DNA from: Pseudomonadota bacterium
GTDB lineage: Bacteria; Pseudomonadota; Alphaproteobacteria; Rhizobiales; Tepidamorphaceae
Assembly: GCA_023435545.1 (NCBI GenBank)
Contig: JAEYRQ010000093.1
Location: 1-6,270 of the forward strand
Length of the DNA stretch: 6,270 nt
Direction: 5' to 3'
Shown here: piece by piece, positions 1-6,256 of the stretch
How the letters are laid out: every line of letters begins with the position of its first letter
Numbering within the stretch: the first letter of the stretch is position 1
Notes under the pieces: model-generated
Database searches by the model: none
Seen by the model: the letters and a program-made list of their open reading frames with translations, nothing else
What the model was told of the DNA's origin: nothing
Program-made: the position numbers and the translations under genes

Positions 1-949
1 ATCGCTCGCTGCGTCGCCCGCTTGCGAGCACGATGACGCCGATGATGATCGCTCCCGTCAGAACCATGCGGATGCCGGCGCCGAGACCGAAGGTGTTGAG
101 CATGGTGACCAGCAGGAACAGGAACAGCGCCGCCCCCCACAGGCCGGGCACGTTGGCAAAGCCGCCGGCGACCGAGGTGCCGCCGATCACCACGACGGCG
201 ATCGAGTTGAGCAGGTATTCCTGCCCGATGTTGAGCGCCGCCCCGCCCGAGAACGAGGCGAACAGCAGCCCGCAGAGCGAGGCGAAGACCGCGCACATGA
301 CGTAGGTCGCAAAACGCGTCCGGTCGACAGCGACGCCCGCGAGCCAGGCGGCGCGCTGGTTCTGGCCGATGGCGACCACCGACCGGCCGTAGAGCGTGCG
401 GGTCAGCACCACGTGCATGAGAGCGGCGAGCAGGATGACGCAGACCGCCAGCACCGGCATCCCCCACACGACCGTCGTCGTGAAGTCGCCGAGCGCCGGC
501 GGCGGCTTGATCCTGAGGCCGCGGTTGTACCAGATCGCCGCCGACTGTAAGACGAAGCTCGACGACAGCGTCGCGATGATCGGCGGGATGCGCAGCAAAC
601 GGATCAGGGCGTAGTTGAACAGACCGACCCCGACCCCGACCGCGAGCGTCACGGCGAAGCCTGCGAGGATCATGGAGTCCTGGGAGTCCATGATCTTCAG
701 GGCCACCGTACCGGCGAGCGTCATGGTGGCGGGGATCGACAGGTCGACATTGCCGGGGCCGAGCGTGACCACGAACATCTGGCCGAGCGCGACGATGACG
801 AAGAAAGTCGCGAAGGTGAACGCCGCCGTCAGCACCGCACCGCCGCCCTGGCCGCCGGTGAAGGCGATGGTGGCGGCCCACACCCCGATCGCGGCGAGAT
901 AGGCCCAGATCCACGGCTTGTCGAACAGGCGCGAGACGGCCGCCGTCAT
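1..949 (-). CDS. Sugar ABC transporter permease, RbsC-like (second permease; C-terminus cut by window edge)
   Basis: Inner-membrane permease of the CUT2 (ribose/xylose/galactose type) ABC importer family, expected to form the transport channel with the other permease. The frame opens at ATG 949-947 and stays open to base 2, giving 316 codons; family members run about 310-340 residues, so only the last few residues and the stop are probably missing. The translation is almost wholly hydrophobic, with some 8-10 membrane segments. Family landmarks are the GQMFVVTLGPGNVDLSIPA stretch (about residues 56-74), the cytoplasmic coupling loop LYGRSVVAIGQNQRAAWLAG (186-205), and the glycine-rich VVVIGGTSVAGGFANVPG segment (252-269). 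The start overlaps the upstream permease stop as ATGA (946-949), and GGAGG at 957-961 sits 7 bases before the ATG, so translation is probably coupled. It differs clearly from the neighbouring permease, which suggests a heterodimeric channel. Family assignment is firm; substrate is unknown. Confidence 0.9.
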   Translation of the reverse strand, partial: MTAAVSRLFDKPWIWAYLAAIGVWAATIAFTGGQGGGAVLTAAFTFATFFVIVALGQMFVVTLGPGNVDLSIPATMTLAGTVALKIMDSQDSMILAGFAVTLAVGVGVGLFNYALIRLLRIPPIIATLSSSFVLQSAAIWYNRGLRIKPPPALGDFTTTVVWGMPVLAVCVILLAALMHVVLTRTLYGRSVVAIGQNQRAAWLAGVAVDRTRFATYVMCAVFASLCGLLFASFSGGAALNIGQEYLLNSIAVVVIGGTSVAGGFANVPGLWGAALFLFLLVTMLNTFGLGAGIRMVLTGAIIIGVIVLASGRRSER

Positions 950-1887
950 GGCCTGGCCTCCGCCCGGTTGATCAGCGCCCTCAGCGCCAGCACCAGGATC
1001 AGGATCGCGCCCAGCGCGCCGATCTGCCAGTCGGGGCTGATGCGCATGAAGGACAGGAACGAACCCGCCAGCGTCAGCGTCACCGCGCGGATCACCGCGC
1101 CGATCGGCGAGATGCGGCCGCCGACGAACTCGCCGCCGCCGAGGATGACGCCGGCAATGGACAGCAGCGTGTAGCGCAACGCGATATTGGCGTCGGCCGA
1201 GGTGGTGAGCCCGACCAGCGCCATGCCGGCCAGAACGCCGAACAGGCCGGCGAAGGCGTAGATCACCATCTTGATCTTCAGCATCGACCAGCCGGCGCGG
1301 GCGACCGAGCGGGCGTTGCCGCCGGCGCCGCGCAGCACCGCGCCATAGGCCGAGCGCATCAGCAGCAGATGCACCGCCAGCCCGATCACCACCACGGCGA
1401 TGATCGCGAAGGGAATGACCGGCGTCTTCAGCGTCATGATCGCGCGGATCCACTCCGGCGCCTTGCCGCCCGGCGTCGGCAGCAGCATCACCGACAGGCC
1501 GAGCCAGACGAAGGACATGCCGAGCGTCACCACAATGGACGGCAGGTTGCGCAGGTGGATCAGCGCGCCGAGCAGCGCGTAGGCCAGCACGCAGGCCGCG
1601 AGCGCGGCCACGCCCAATAGCGGCGCATCGTTCAGCCAGGTGGCGGTGACACAGGCGCAGAAGCCGACATAGGCGCCGATCGACAGATCGAGGTCGTTGA
1701 CGCAGATGACGAACATCTGCGCGATCGTCGCCAGCGCGATCGGCACCGCCAGGTTGAGCAGCAGATTGAGCCCCATATAGCTCATCGCCCGCGGCTGCAG
1801 ATAGAAGATCGCGATGAGGATTACCGTCAGCGACAGCGCGGGCAGGATCGCCCGCAGCACGCGCGGGCTGGTCAGGTCGGGGATCAT
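946..1887 (-). CDS. Sugar ABC transporter permease, RbsC-like (first permease)
   Basis: Inner-membrane channel subunit of a CUT2-class sugar importer, 313 residues, the usual length for BPD_transp_2 permeases. A charged N-terminus is followed by a first membrane segment at about residues 13-30. The family motif around [11 protein letters not shown] lies at 65-75. The coupling loop with [14 protein letters not shown] is at 186-199, and the late glycine-rich [18 protein letters not shown] is at 246-263. Its stop overlaps the next permease start (ATGA, 946-949), and its own ATG overlaps the ATPase stop (ATGA, 1884-1887). The Shine-Dalgarno sequence GGAGGA (1891-1896) lies inside the end of the ATPase gene, so this start is well supported and translation is probably coupled. 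With the second permease and the single double-domain ATPase it would complete the membrane complex. The transported sugar cannot be read from the permease. Confidence 0.93.
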   Translation of the reverse strand: MIPDLTSPRVLRAILPALSLTVILIAIFYLQPRAMSYMGLNLLLNLAVPIALATIAQMFVICVNDLDLSIGAYVGFCACVTATWLNDAPLLGVAALAACVLAYALLGALIHLRNLPSIVVTLGMSFVWLGLSVMLLPTPGGKAPEWIRAIMTLKTPVIPFAIIAVVVIGLAVHLLLMRSAYGAVLRGAGGNARSVARAGWSMLKIKMVIYAFAGLFGVLAGMALVGLTTSADANIALRYTLLSIAGVILGGGEFVGGRISPIGAVIRAVTLTLAGSFLSFMRISPDWQIGALGAILILVLALRALINRAEARP

Positions 1888-3356
1888 GCGTCCTCCGTGA
1901 ACGAGGACTGCAGCACCTTCTCCTCGGTCAGGTCGCCACGGGCGAGGTCGGCGACGATGCGGCCGTTGCGGAAGACGTAGACGTGGTCGCAGTTCTTCAG
2001 TTCGTCCATCTCGGTGGTGTACCAGAGGAAGGTGGGGCCCTTGCCGGCCTCGTCGCGGATGATTCCGTAGACCTCCTGCTTGGTGCCGACGTCGACGCCG
2101 CGCATCGGATCGTCCATCAGTACGATCTCGGCGTCGGACCCGAGCGCGCGGGCGAACAGCGCCTTCTGCTGGTTTCCGCCCGACAGCGAAAGGATCGGGT
2201 TGCCCATGTCGGGCGTGCGGATGGAGATCCGCTCGCGCCAGGCTTCCGCCATCTCGCGCTCGGCGGCGAGGTCGATCAGCGGACCCTTGCGCAGGCGCTT
2301 CAGCGAGCGGACGGAGATGTTGAGCGCGATCGACCAGAGCGGGAACACACCGTCGGTCTGGCGGTCGCCGGCGACCAGCGCGACCGGCCCCTCGACCGAA
2401 GTGTCGGCGGTGCGCCTGCCGGCGGCGGAGAAGATCTGGCGCAGCATCGCGCCCAGGCCGTGGCCTTCGCGCCGGGCCTGGCCGACCACCTCGCCGCGAT
2501 GCGCTGTCAGCCGGATATCGGTATGCTGCGTCGGTGCGCGGGCGCTGACGGTCACGGGAGCGTCGATACGTTTCGAGAGGGCCGTGACATCGCCGCTCGC
2601 CGTCTCCCGCGCCACGCTGCCCATCGATGCAACGAGGCTCTCGCGGGTGAAGCCGGCCGCGGGACGGTTGTCGACCACGCGGCCGTCGCGCATGACGACC
2701 ACACGGTCGGCTGTCTCCAGGATTTCGCCGAGCAGATGGGAGATCAGGATGACGGCGCCACCGGTCTTGACGAAGCGACGTACGAAGGCGAGCAGCTGAC
2801 CCGCGACGACGGCATCCAGCGAGGACGTCGGCTCATCGAGGGTGACCAGCCGCGCCGGTCGGTCGGTCTCGGAGAAGGCGCGGGCGATCTCGACCATCTG
2901 CCGCCGGGCGATCGACAGGTCGCCGACGATGTCGCCCGCCGCCACGCCGTGGCCGGGGAAAATCTCGTCGAGCTTACCGACGATCAGGTCGCCGGCGCGC
3001 CGGCGCCAGCCGAAACCCCTCAGCGCCGGATGCATGATCCGGGCGTTCTCGGCGACCGTCAGGTTCGGGCAGAGTGACAGCTCCTGGAAGACGCAGCGCA
3101 GCCCCGCGGCGTGCGCCGCGGAGACGCTCCAGCGCTCCGCCATGTTGTCGCCGTGGATGGCGATCGAGCCGCTGTCCGGGGAAAGCGTCCCTGCCAGCAC
3201 GTTCATCAGCGTCGACTTGCCGGCGCCGTTATGGCCGACCAGTCCGAGGCATTCGCCGGCGTCGACCGAGAGATCGACGCCGCCGAGCGCGCGGACGGCG
3301 CCGAAATGCTTTTCGACGCCGCCCAACTCGACGATGCGATCAGACGAACCCGTCAT
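1884..3356 (-). CDS. Sugar ABC transporter ATP-binding protein with two NBDs (RbsA/MglA type), second half degenerate
   Basis: Cytoplasmic ATPase that powers the sugar importer; 490 residues, matching the tandem-NBD RbsA/MglA family (about 500). NBD1 is complete: Walker [10 protein letters not shown] at 41-49, Q-loop Q91, signature LSIARRQ at 147-153 (the RbsA-type variant of LSGGQ), Walker B with D174-E175 ([10 protein letters not shown]), and switch His207 (LISHLLGE). NBD2 keeps a good signature, LSGGNQQK (391-398), and the [11 protein letters not shown]-loop (419-428). Its P-loop position (about 288-305, [18 protein letters not shown]) has no GxxGxGK/R-T/S, its Walker B ends in Asp-Asp (415-416) where Asp-Glu is usual, and Thr stands in the switch region (YTTEMDEL). 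One consensus ATP site (Walker A of NBD1 with the signature of NBD2) is therefore intact and the other degenerate. The start follows the binding-protein gene by 42 bases, and its Shine-Dalgarno sequence is weak and distant (GGAG, 3372-3375, 15 bases away). The stop overlaps the next permease. Family call is firm; substrate is not. Confidence 0.93.
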   Translation of the reverse strand: MTGSSDRIVELGGVEKHFGAVRALGGVDLSVDAGECLGLVGHNGAGKSTLMNVLAGTLSPDSGSIAIHGDNMAERWSVSAAHAAGLRCVFQELSLCPNLTVAENARIMHPALRGFGWRRRAGDLIVGKLDEIFPGHGVAAGDIVGDLSIARRQMVEIARAFSETDRPARLVTLDEPTSSLDAVVAGQLLAFVRRFVKTGGAVILISHLLGEILETADRVVVMRDGRVVDNRPAAGFTRESLVASMGSVARETASGDVTALSKRIDAPVTVSARAPTQHTDIRLTAHRGEVVGQARREGHGLGAMLRQIFSAAGRRTADTSVEGPVALVAGDRQTDGVFPLWSIALNISVRSLKRLRKGPLIDLAAEREMAEAWRERISIRTPDMGNPILSLSGGNQQKALFARALGSDAEIVLMDDPMRGVDVGTKQEVYGIIRDEAGKGPTFLWYTTEMDELKNCDHVYVFRNGRIVADLARGDLTEEKVLQSSFTEDA

Positions 3357-3398
3357 CGTCAGGTCGTTCTTCTCCGTGGCAGGCTCGTCCGGTTGCGA
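3357..3398 (-). promoter_or_regulatory. Short spacer between binding-protein and ATPase genes with weak ribosome site
   Basis: This 42-base gap holds only GGAG (3372-3375, minus strand), 15 bases before the ATPase ATG, longer than the usual 5-10. I see no convincing hairpin or terminator here. A weak site could help keep ATPase synthesis below that of the binding protein, which is the normal stoichiometry in such importers. That role is inference. Confidence 0.35.
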
Positions 3399-4415
3399 CT
3401 ACTTCGCCGCCTGGATCACCGCCTGCGCGTCTTCCAGCGTGTACTCGACGTTGGCGACGCCGCCCTTCTCGGTGTTGGCGAGGTTGTCCTCGAGATTGTC
3501 CTGATCGATCCGCAGGAACGGCACGACCAGGTCCTTCGGCACGTCCTGGCCGTCGAGGATCTGCTGGGCGACCCAGAAGGCGAGGGTCGAGACGCCGGGC
3601 GCGATCGACACCGACATGGTCTCGTAGCCGTTCGCGTCCTTCTGCTCCTTCCACCAGAGCAGCTCGTCCTCACGGTTGCCCATGATGATCAGCGGCGTCG
3701 GACGCCCGGCCGCCTTGAAGGCCTGCGCGGCGCCGTAACCGTCGCCGCCCTGGGTCACCACCGCATGGACCTCCGGCAGGCTCGGCAGGATGCCGGCCAC
3801 CGCCTTCTGCGCCACATCCTGCGCCCAGTCGCCGTGCACCGAGCCGACGATCTTGAACTGCGCATTCTCGGCGACGCCCTCGTGGATGCCCGCCGAGATC
3901 TCGTCGTCGACGAAGACACCGGCCAGCCCGCGGATCTCCAGCAGATTGCCGCCATCCGGCATCTTCTCGGCGAGGTACAGCACCTCGTCCTTGCCCATCT
4001 GCTTGAAGTCGACGGCGATCCGCCAGGCGCAAGGCTCGGTGACGATGCCGTCGAAGGAGACGACGGTGATGCCGGCATCGCAGGCTTCCTTCACCGCGCC
4101 GTTCAGCGCATCCGGCGAGGCGGCATTGATGACGATGGCGTCATAGCCCTGCAGGATCAGATTCTGGATCTGCGCCGCCTGCTCGGTGACCTGGTTCTCG
4201 GCGGTGGTGAAGGCGTCCGCCGCCTTGACCTTGCCGTCGGCGACCGCCTGCTTGGTGACCTTGTCCCAGCTTCTCAGCATCGCCTGGCGCCAGGAATTCC
4301 CGGCGTAGTTGTTCGACAGGGCGATCGACTTGTCGGACGTGTCCGCCTGCGCACCGGTCGCCGCCAGCACGCAGACAGCCGTCGCCGTCGCCATCGTCAG
4401 GGTCCGTTTCAGCAT
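3399..4415 (-). CDS. Periplasmic sugar-binding protein of the ABC importer (Peripla_BP_4 / type I fold)
   Basis: Secreted receptor that should capture the sugar and deliver it to the two permeases. The 338-residue product starts with a classic signal peptide: MLKR, a hydrophobic core, then a likely signal peptidase I cut after Ala24 (GAQA-DT). Cys17 is not in a lipobox, so a lipoprotein is unlikely. The mature part looks like the RbsB/CUT2 binding-protein fold: a first beta strand with SIALSNNYAGNSWRQ (30-44), then AAQIQNLILQGYDAIVINAASPDAL (80-104), VSFDGIV (119-125), a second lobe containing VVTQGGDGYGAAQAFKAAG (219-237), and IIMGNRED (243-250). Cys112 and Cys129 could form a disulphide. 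ATG 4415-4413 is chosen because AGGAGG (4423-4428) lies 7 bases before it and the signal peptide begins exactly there; an in-frame upstream start at 4481 would put 22 charged residues ahead of the signal. It ends with TAG. It lies 69 bases after the regulator gene, same strand. Ligand unknown. Confidence 0.93.
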   Translation of the reverse strand: MLKRTLTMATATAVCVLAATGAQADTSDKSIALSNNYAGNSWRQAMLRSWDKVTKQAVADGKVKAADAFTTAENQVTEQAAQIQNLILQGYDAIVINAASPDALNGAVKEACDAGITVVSFDGIVTEPCAWRIAVDFKQMGKDEVLYLAEKMPDGGNLLEIRGLAGVFVDDEISAGIHEGVAENAQFKIVGSVHGDWAQDVAQKAVAGILPSLPEVHAVVTQGGDGYGAAQAFKAAGRPTPLIIMGNREDELLWWKEQKDANGYETMSVSIAPGVSTLAFWVAQQILDGQDVPKDLVVPFLRIDQDNLEDNLANTEKGGVANVEYTLEDAQAVIQAAK

Positions 4416-4422
4416 GTCCTTT

Positions 4423-4428
4423 CCTCCT
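4423..4428 (-). promoter_or_regulatory. Shine-Dalgarno site that fixes the binding-protein start
   Basis: AGGAGG on the minus strand, 7 bases before ATG 4415-4413. It is the strongest ribosome site in the window. It selects this ATG over the in-frame upstream start at 4481 and fits the high expression expected of a periplasmic binding protein. Confidence 0.85.
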
Positions 4429-4439
4429 GGGTATGTTCC

Positions 4440-4457
4440 GACCGCTGTGTCGCGGTC
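4440..4457 (-). repeat. Perfect inverted repeat (6-bp stem, 6-base loop) between regulator and binding-protein genes
   Basis: GACCGC and GCGGTC flank a 6-base loop. In the leftward transcript this would form a GC-rich hairpin 11 bases upstream of the AGGAGG site of the binding-protein gene. No U-run follows, so it is not a standard intrinsic terminator. It might protect a processed 3' mRNA fragment or tune read-through from the regulator gene. The stem is seen; its function is guesswork, and a short GC stem can arise by chance. Confidence 0.4.
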
Positions 4458-4484
4458 TTCTTGCGCCTGCAATCGCAGCATCGG

Positions 4485-5240
4485 CTAAGTCGCGGCCACC
4501 TCCGGCGGGGCCGCCTCCTCGTGGAGCCCGACCATTTCCTCCAGATCGACCAGTGCCTCGTCGAGCAGATAGGTCATCGCCGCTTCCGCGGCACCGGCCT
4601 GCCTCTGCCCGATCGCCTCGTAGACGGCGCGGTGCAGCGGCAAGGATCCCTCGCGCTTGGCGCGGCTGACATTGGCGATGGCAAAGGACCGGGTCAGCGC
4701 CGGTTCCAGCAGCATGCCGAGCGAGATCAGAAGCTCGTTGCGGGTCGCGGCCAGAATTGCCTTGTGAAAGGTGAGATCGGGGCCGATCCACTCCTCGAGC
4801 GAGCCGGCGGCGGCCATGCCGTCCAGCGCGCCACGCATCCGCTCAAGGTCGTCGTCCTCGCGGCGCTGCGCGGCCAGCGCAGCGGCGGCGGGCTCGATGA
4901 TTCCGCGGAATTCGAAGAAGGCGCGCGCATAGTCACGGTCCGGCCCCGTCTGGAACGCCCAGCCGGTCACGTCCGGATCGAGCATGTTCCATTCCGCCCG
5001 CTGGCGCACCCGCGTGCCGGTCTTGGGACGCGACTCCACCAGCCCCTTGCCGGCCAGCATCTTGATCGCCTCGCGGAAGGAGGTACGACTGACCGACAGA
5101 CGGGCGGAGTAGTCACCCTCGGTGGGGAGGACGGAACCTGGAGGGAAATCGCCGGCCACGATGCGCCGGCCGAGCTCGTCCACGACTTGTCCGTGGACGC
5201 TGCGACGCGGCACCGCGATCGCCCGAACCGGCTTCTGCAC
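4485..5240 (-). CDS. DgoR-like transcriptional regulator, GntR superfamily with FCD domain
   Basis: DNA-binding regulator, most likely a repressor released by galactonate or a related sugar acid. With the GTG start at 5240-5238 it has 251 residues. The winged helix-turn-helix covers about 14-78 (VVDELGRRIVAGDFPPGSVLP, then SRTSFREAIKMLAGKGLVESRP and wing GTRVR). A DgoR-like linker, EWNMLDPDV, follows at 83-91. The FCD ligand domain fills the rest, with FRGIIEP (111-117) and likely metal/ligand residues Asp155, His159 and His203. The fourth ligand His found in many FCD proteins would fall near residue 225, where Leu stands. GTG 5240 is preferred because GGGAGG lies 6 bases upstream; the longer GTG start at 5258 (257 residues) has only a weak site. 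It stops with TAG, heads the importer operon and faces dgoK across 101 bases, so it probably controls both directions, itself included. Galactonate as effector is inferred from the linker motif and dgoK. Confidence 0.88.
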   Translation of the reverse strand: MQKPVRAIAVPRRSVHGQVVDELGRRIVAGDFPPGSVLPTEGDYSARLSVSRTSFREAIKMLAGKGLVESRPKTGTRVRQRAEWNMLDPDVTGWAFQTGPDRDYARAFFEFRGIIEPAAAALAAQRREDDDLERMRGALDGMAAAGSLEEWIGPDLTFHKAILAATRNELLISLGMLLEPALTRSFAIANVSRAKREGSLPLHRAVYEAIGQRQAGAAEAAMTYLLDEALVDLEEMVGLHEEAAPPEVAAT

Positions 5241-5246
5241 CAGGAT

Positions 5247-5252
5247 CCTCCC
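5247..5252 (-). promoter_or_regulatory. Shine-Dalgarno site that decides the regulator start
   Basis: GGGAGG on the minus strand, 6 bases before GTG 5240-5238. The alternative GTG at 5258-5256 lies upstream of this site and is preceded only by a weak AAGAG stretch. The shorter protein is therefore favoured. Confidence 0.7.
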
Positions 5253-5270
5253 GAGCACCGCTCTTGGTCA

Positions 5271-5285
5271 CGTCCGATCCGGACG
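5271..5285. repeat. Perfect inverted repeat CGTCCG-ATC-CGGACG in the divergent control region
   Basis: Six-base arms around a 3-base centre, lying 15 bases left of the TATAAT element and covering the place where the dgoK -35 hexamer would sit (about 5278-5283). No good -35 match is present there. It could be a protein-binding site, or a small hairpin in the leader of the regulator transcript. Both readings are inference. Confidence 0.4.
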
Positions 5286-5313
5286 GGGCGGCATTTATCG
5301 TATAATAGTACCA
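5278..5313 (+). promoter_or_regulatory. Candidate dgoK promoter with consensus -10
   Basis: A perfect TATAAT stands at 5301-5306 in an AT-rich island (about 5293-5324) within otherwise GC-rich DNA. The predicted start of transcription is near 5313, which gives a leader of about 29 bases before the dgoK GTG. The -35 position (5278-5283, TCCGGA) is a poor match and there is no extended TG motif, so an activator or reliance on the strong -10 is possible. Confidence 0.6.
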
Positions 5314-5332
5314 ATGTATACACAGACCGCAA
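5295..5332 (-). promoter_or_regulatory. Candidate promoter of the regulator-importer operon, overlapping the dgoK -10
   Basis: On the minus strand TATTAT (5307-5302) matches the -10 consensus at five of six bases and overlaps the plus-strand TATAAT by five bases. TTGCGG (5332-5327) is a partial -35, but 19 bases away; paired with an alternative -10, TACTAT (5310-5305), the gap is 16. The predicted start is near 5295, about 55 bases before the regulator GTG. The match is weaker than for the dgoK side. Confidence 0.45.
5315..5322. promoter_or_regulatory. Candidate regulator operator, palindrome TGTATACA
   Basis: Perfect 8-base palindrome in the divergent region. FCD-type GntR regulators commonly bind GT...AC palindromes, and uronate regulators of the group use sites centred on GGTATACC. 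Here it would cover about +3 to +10 of the dgoK transcript and lie between the -10 and -35 of the leftward promoter, a position suited to repressing both. Assignment to the neighbouring regulator rests on position and family; an 8-base palindrome alone is not rare. Confidence 0.45.
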
Positions 5333-5336
5333 GAGG
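5331..5336 (+). promoter_or_regulatory. Shine-Dalgarno site of dgoK
   Basis: AAGAGG, 5 bases before GTG 5342-5344. It supports the GTG as the dgoK start; the first residues after it already match the start of the kinase fold. Confidence 0.65.
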
Positions 5337-5341
5337 CAGCC

Positions 5342-6256
5342 GTGATCGCAACTATACGCCTGGATTGGGGAACGACGAACGCCCGTGCGTGGGCCTGCGC
5401 CGCTGACGGCCGCGTCCTCGACCGGCGGCATGCGGCACTGGGCATCCGCAATATCGGCACGGGCGGCTTCCGCGCCGCCTTCGACAGACTCGTCGGCGAC
5501 TGGCTGGCATCCGGGGCCCCGGTGGTGATGAGCGGCATGGTCGGCAGCCGGCAAGGCTGGATGGAGGCGCCCTACGCCGGCTGCCCCGCCGGCCTCGCCA
5601 GTCTGGCTCAGGCAATGGTGCGCCTCCCCGAGCCGGAGACGGTGCTGATCGTCCCCGGCGTCGGCCGTGGCGGCCCGGGCGAGCGCCACGACGTGATGCG
5701 CGGCGAGGAGGTGCAGTGCTTCGGCGCGCTGGCGCAGGAAGGCATCGAGGACGCGCTGGTCTGCCTGCCCGGCACCCACAGCAAGTGGGTGTCGATGCGC
5801 GGCGGCGCGATCGTCGATTTCGCCAGTGCAATGACCGGCGAGGTGTTCGAGGTGATGTCCCGGCACTCGATCCTCGGCGCGCTTATGCGCGAACCCGCGC
5901 CCGGACATGGGCCCGGGCAAGCCGGGGGCGCGGCATTCCGACGCGGCCTCGACCGGTCGGGCGAGGCCGGCGGACTGCTCAACCACCTGTTCTCGGCCCG
6001 CGCCGAGGCGCTGTTCGGCGAGATCGCGCCGGAGGATGTCCGCGACTATCTGTCCGGCGTGCTGATCGGGCACGAGATCCGCGAAATGCCGCAGCTGCTG
6101 GGCGGTTCCGGCGATATCCTCGTCATCGCCGACGGGCCGTTGCCCGAGCGCTACCGTCACGCCTTCGGCCATCTCGGCATCCCCGCGCGCCTGCTCGACG
6201 CCGAGACCGTGACGGTTGCGGGGCTGGGACTGGTCCTCGAGCGCGCCAACCACTGA
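5342..6256 (+). CDS. dgoK: 2-dehydro-3-deoxygalactonokinase
   Basis: Cytoplasmic kinase (EC 2.7.1.58) that uses ATP to convert 2-dehydro-3-deoxy-D-galactonate to its 6-phosphate, the step before aldol cleavage to pyruvate and glyceraldehyde 3-phosphate. The 304 residues fit the DgoK family (about 290-330). The N-terminal phosphate-binding motif is LDWGTTNARAW (7-17). The family-typical VVMSGMVGSRQGWMEAPY follows at 61-78, then VPGVG (104-108), DVMRGEEVQCFGAL (117-130), CLPGTHSKWV (141-150), and the F-ASAMTGEVFEVMSRHSILG stretch (160-179). The C-terminal lobe ends with a glycine-rich TVAGLGLVLE (291-300). The GTG start is supported by AAGAGG 5 bases upstream. It is divergent from the DgoR-like regulator, the usual company of dgo genes. 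An aldolase gene (dgoA) often follows, but only 14 bases remain after the TGA here and no start is visible in them. A role with a closely related keto-deoxy acid cannot be excluded. Confidence 0.94.
   Translation: MIATIRLDWGTTNARAWACAADGRVLDRRHAALGIRNIGTGGFRAAFDRLVGDWLASGAPVVMSGMVGSRQGWMEAPYAGCPAGLASLAQAMVRLPEPETVLIVPGVGRGGPGERHDVMRGEEVQCFGALAQEGIEDALVCLPGTHSKWVSMRGGAIVDFASAMTGEVFEVMSRHSILGALMREPAPGHGPGQAGGAAFRRGLDRSGEAGGLLNHLFSARAEALFGEIAPEDVRDYLSGVLIGHEIREMPQLLGGSGDILVIADGPLPERYRHAFGHLGIPARLLDAETVTVAGLGLVLERANH
5895..5933. repeat. GC-rich inverted repeat inside dgoK
   Basis: Arms CCGCGCCC (5895-5902) and GGGCGCGG (5926-5933) pair perfectly, with further CCGG/CCCGGG pairing possible in the 23-base loop. 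It encodes a Gly/Pro/Ala-rich stretch (about residues 185-198) that looks like a variable surface loop. Strong pairing is expected fairly often in DNA this GC-rich; no role is claimed. Confidence 0.3.

Noticed and set aside
1983..3077. A 364-codon plus-strand open frame opposite the ATPase gene
   Set aside because: Shadow of the ATPase gene; low-complexity composition and no family motif or credible ribosome site.
3399..4415. Binding protein as a lipoprotein through Cys17
   Set aside because: The residues before Cys17 (TAV) do not fit a lipobox, while AQA-D at 22-25 is a good signal peptidase I site.
4416..4481. Longer start for the binding protein at 4481
   Set aside because: The 22 extra residues are charged and precede an obvious signal peptide, and the AGGAGG site lies downstream of that start and points to ATG 4415.
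5241..5258. Longer regulator start, GTG at 5258
   Set aside because: It has only a weak ribosome site, whereas GTG 5240 has GGGAGG six bases upstream; the six added residues carry no family motif. Not fully excluded.
3111..5345. A 744-codon open frame on the plus strand opposite the ATPase start, binding-protein and regulator genes
   Set aside because: It is rich in Arg, His, Gln and Asp with no recognisable domain, lies wholly antisense to three well-supported genes, and is the kind of long shadow frame that GC-rich coding DNA produces.
5895..5933. GC-rich hairpin inside dgoK as a terminator or regulatory element
   Set aside because: It is mid-gene, has no U-run and keeps the reading frame of a normal kinase; local GC content is a sufficient explanation.
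4967..6253. A 428-codon minus-strand open frame opposite dgoK, running into the regulator gene
   Set aside because: It crosses the divergent promoter region and covers dgoK, which has all its family motifs in the other strand; the translation resembles no family I know.
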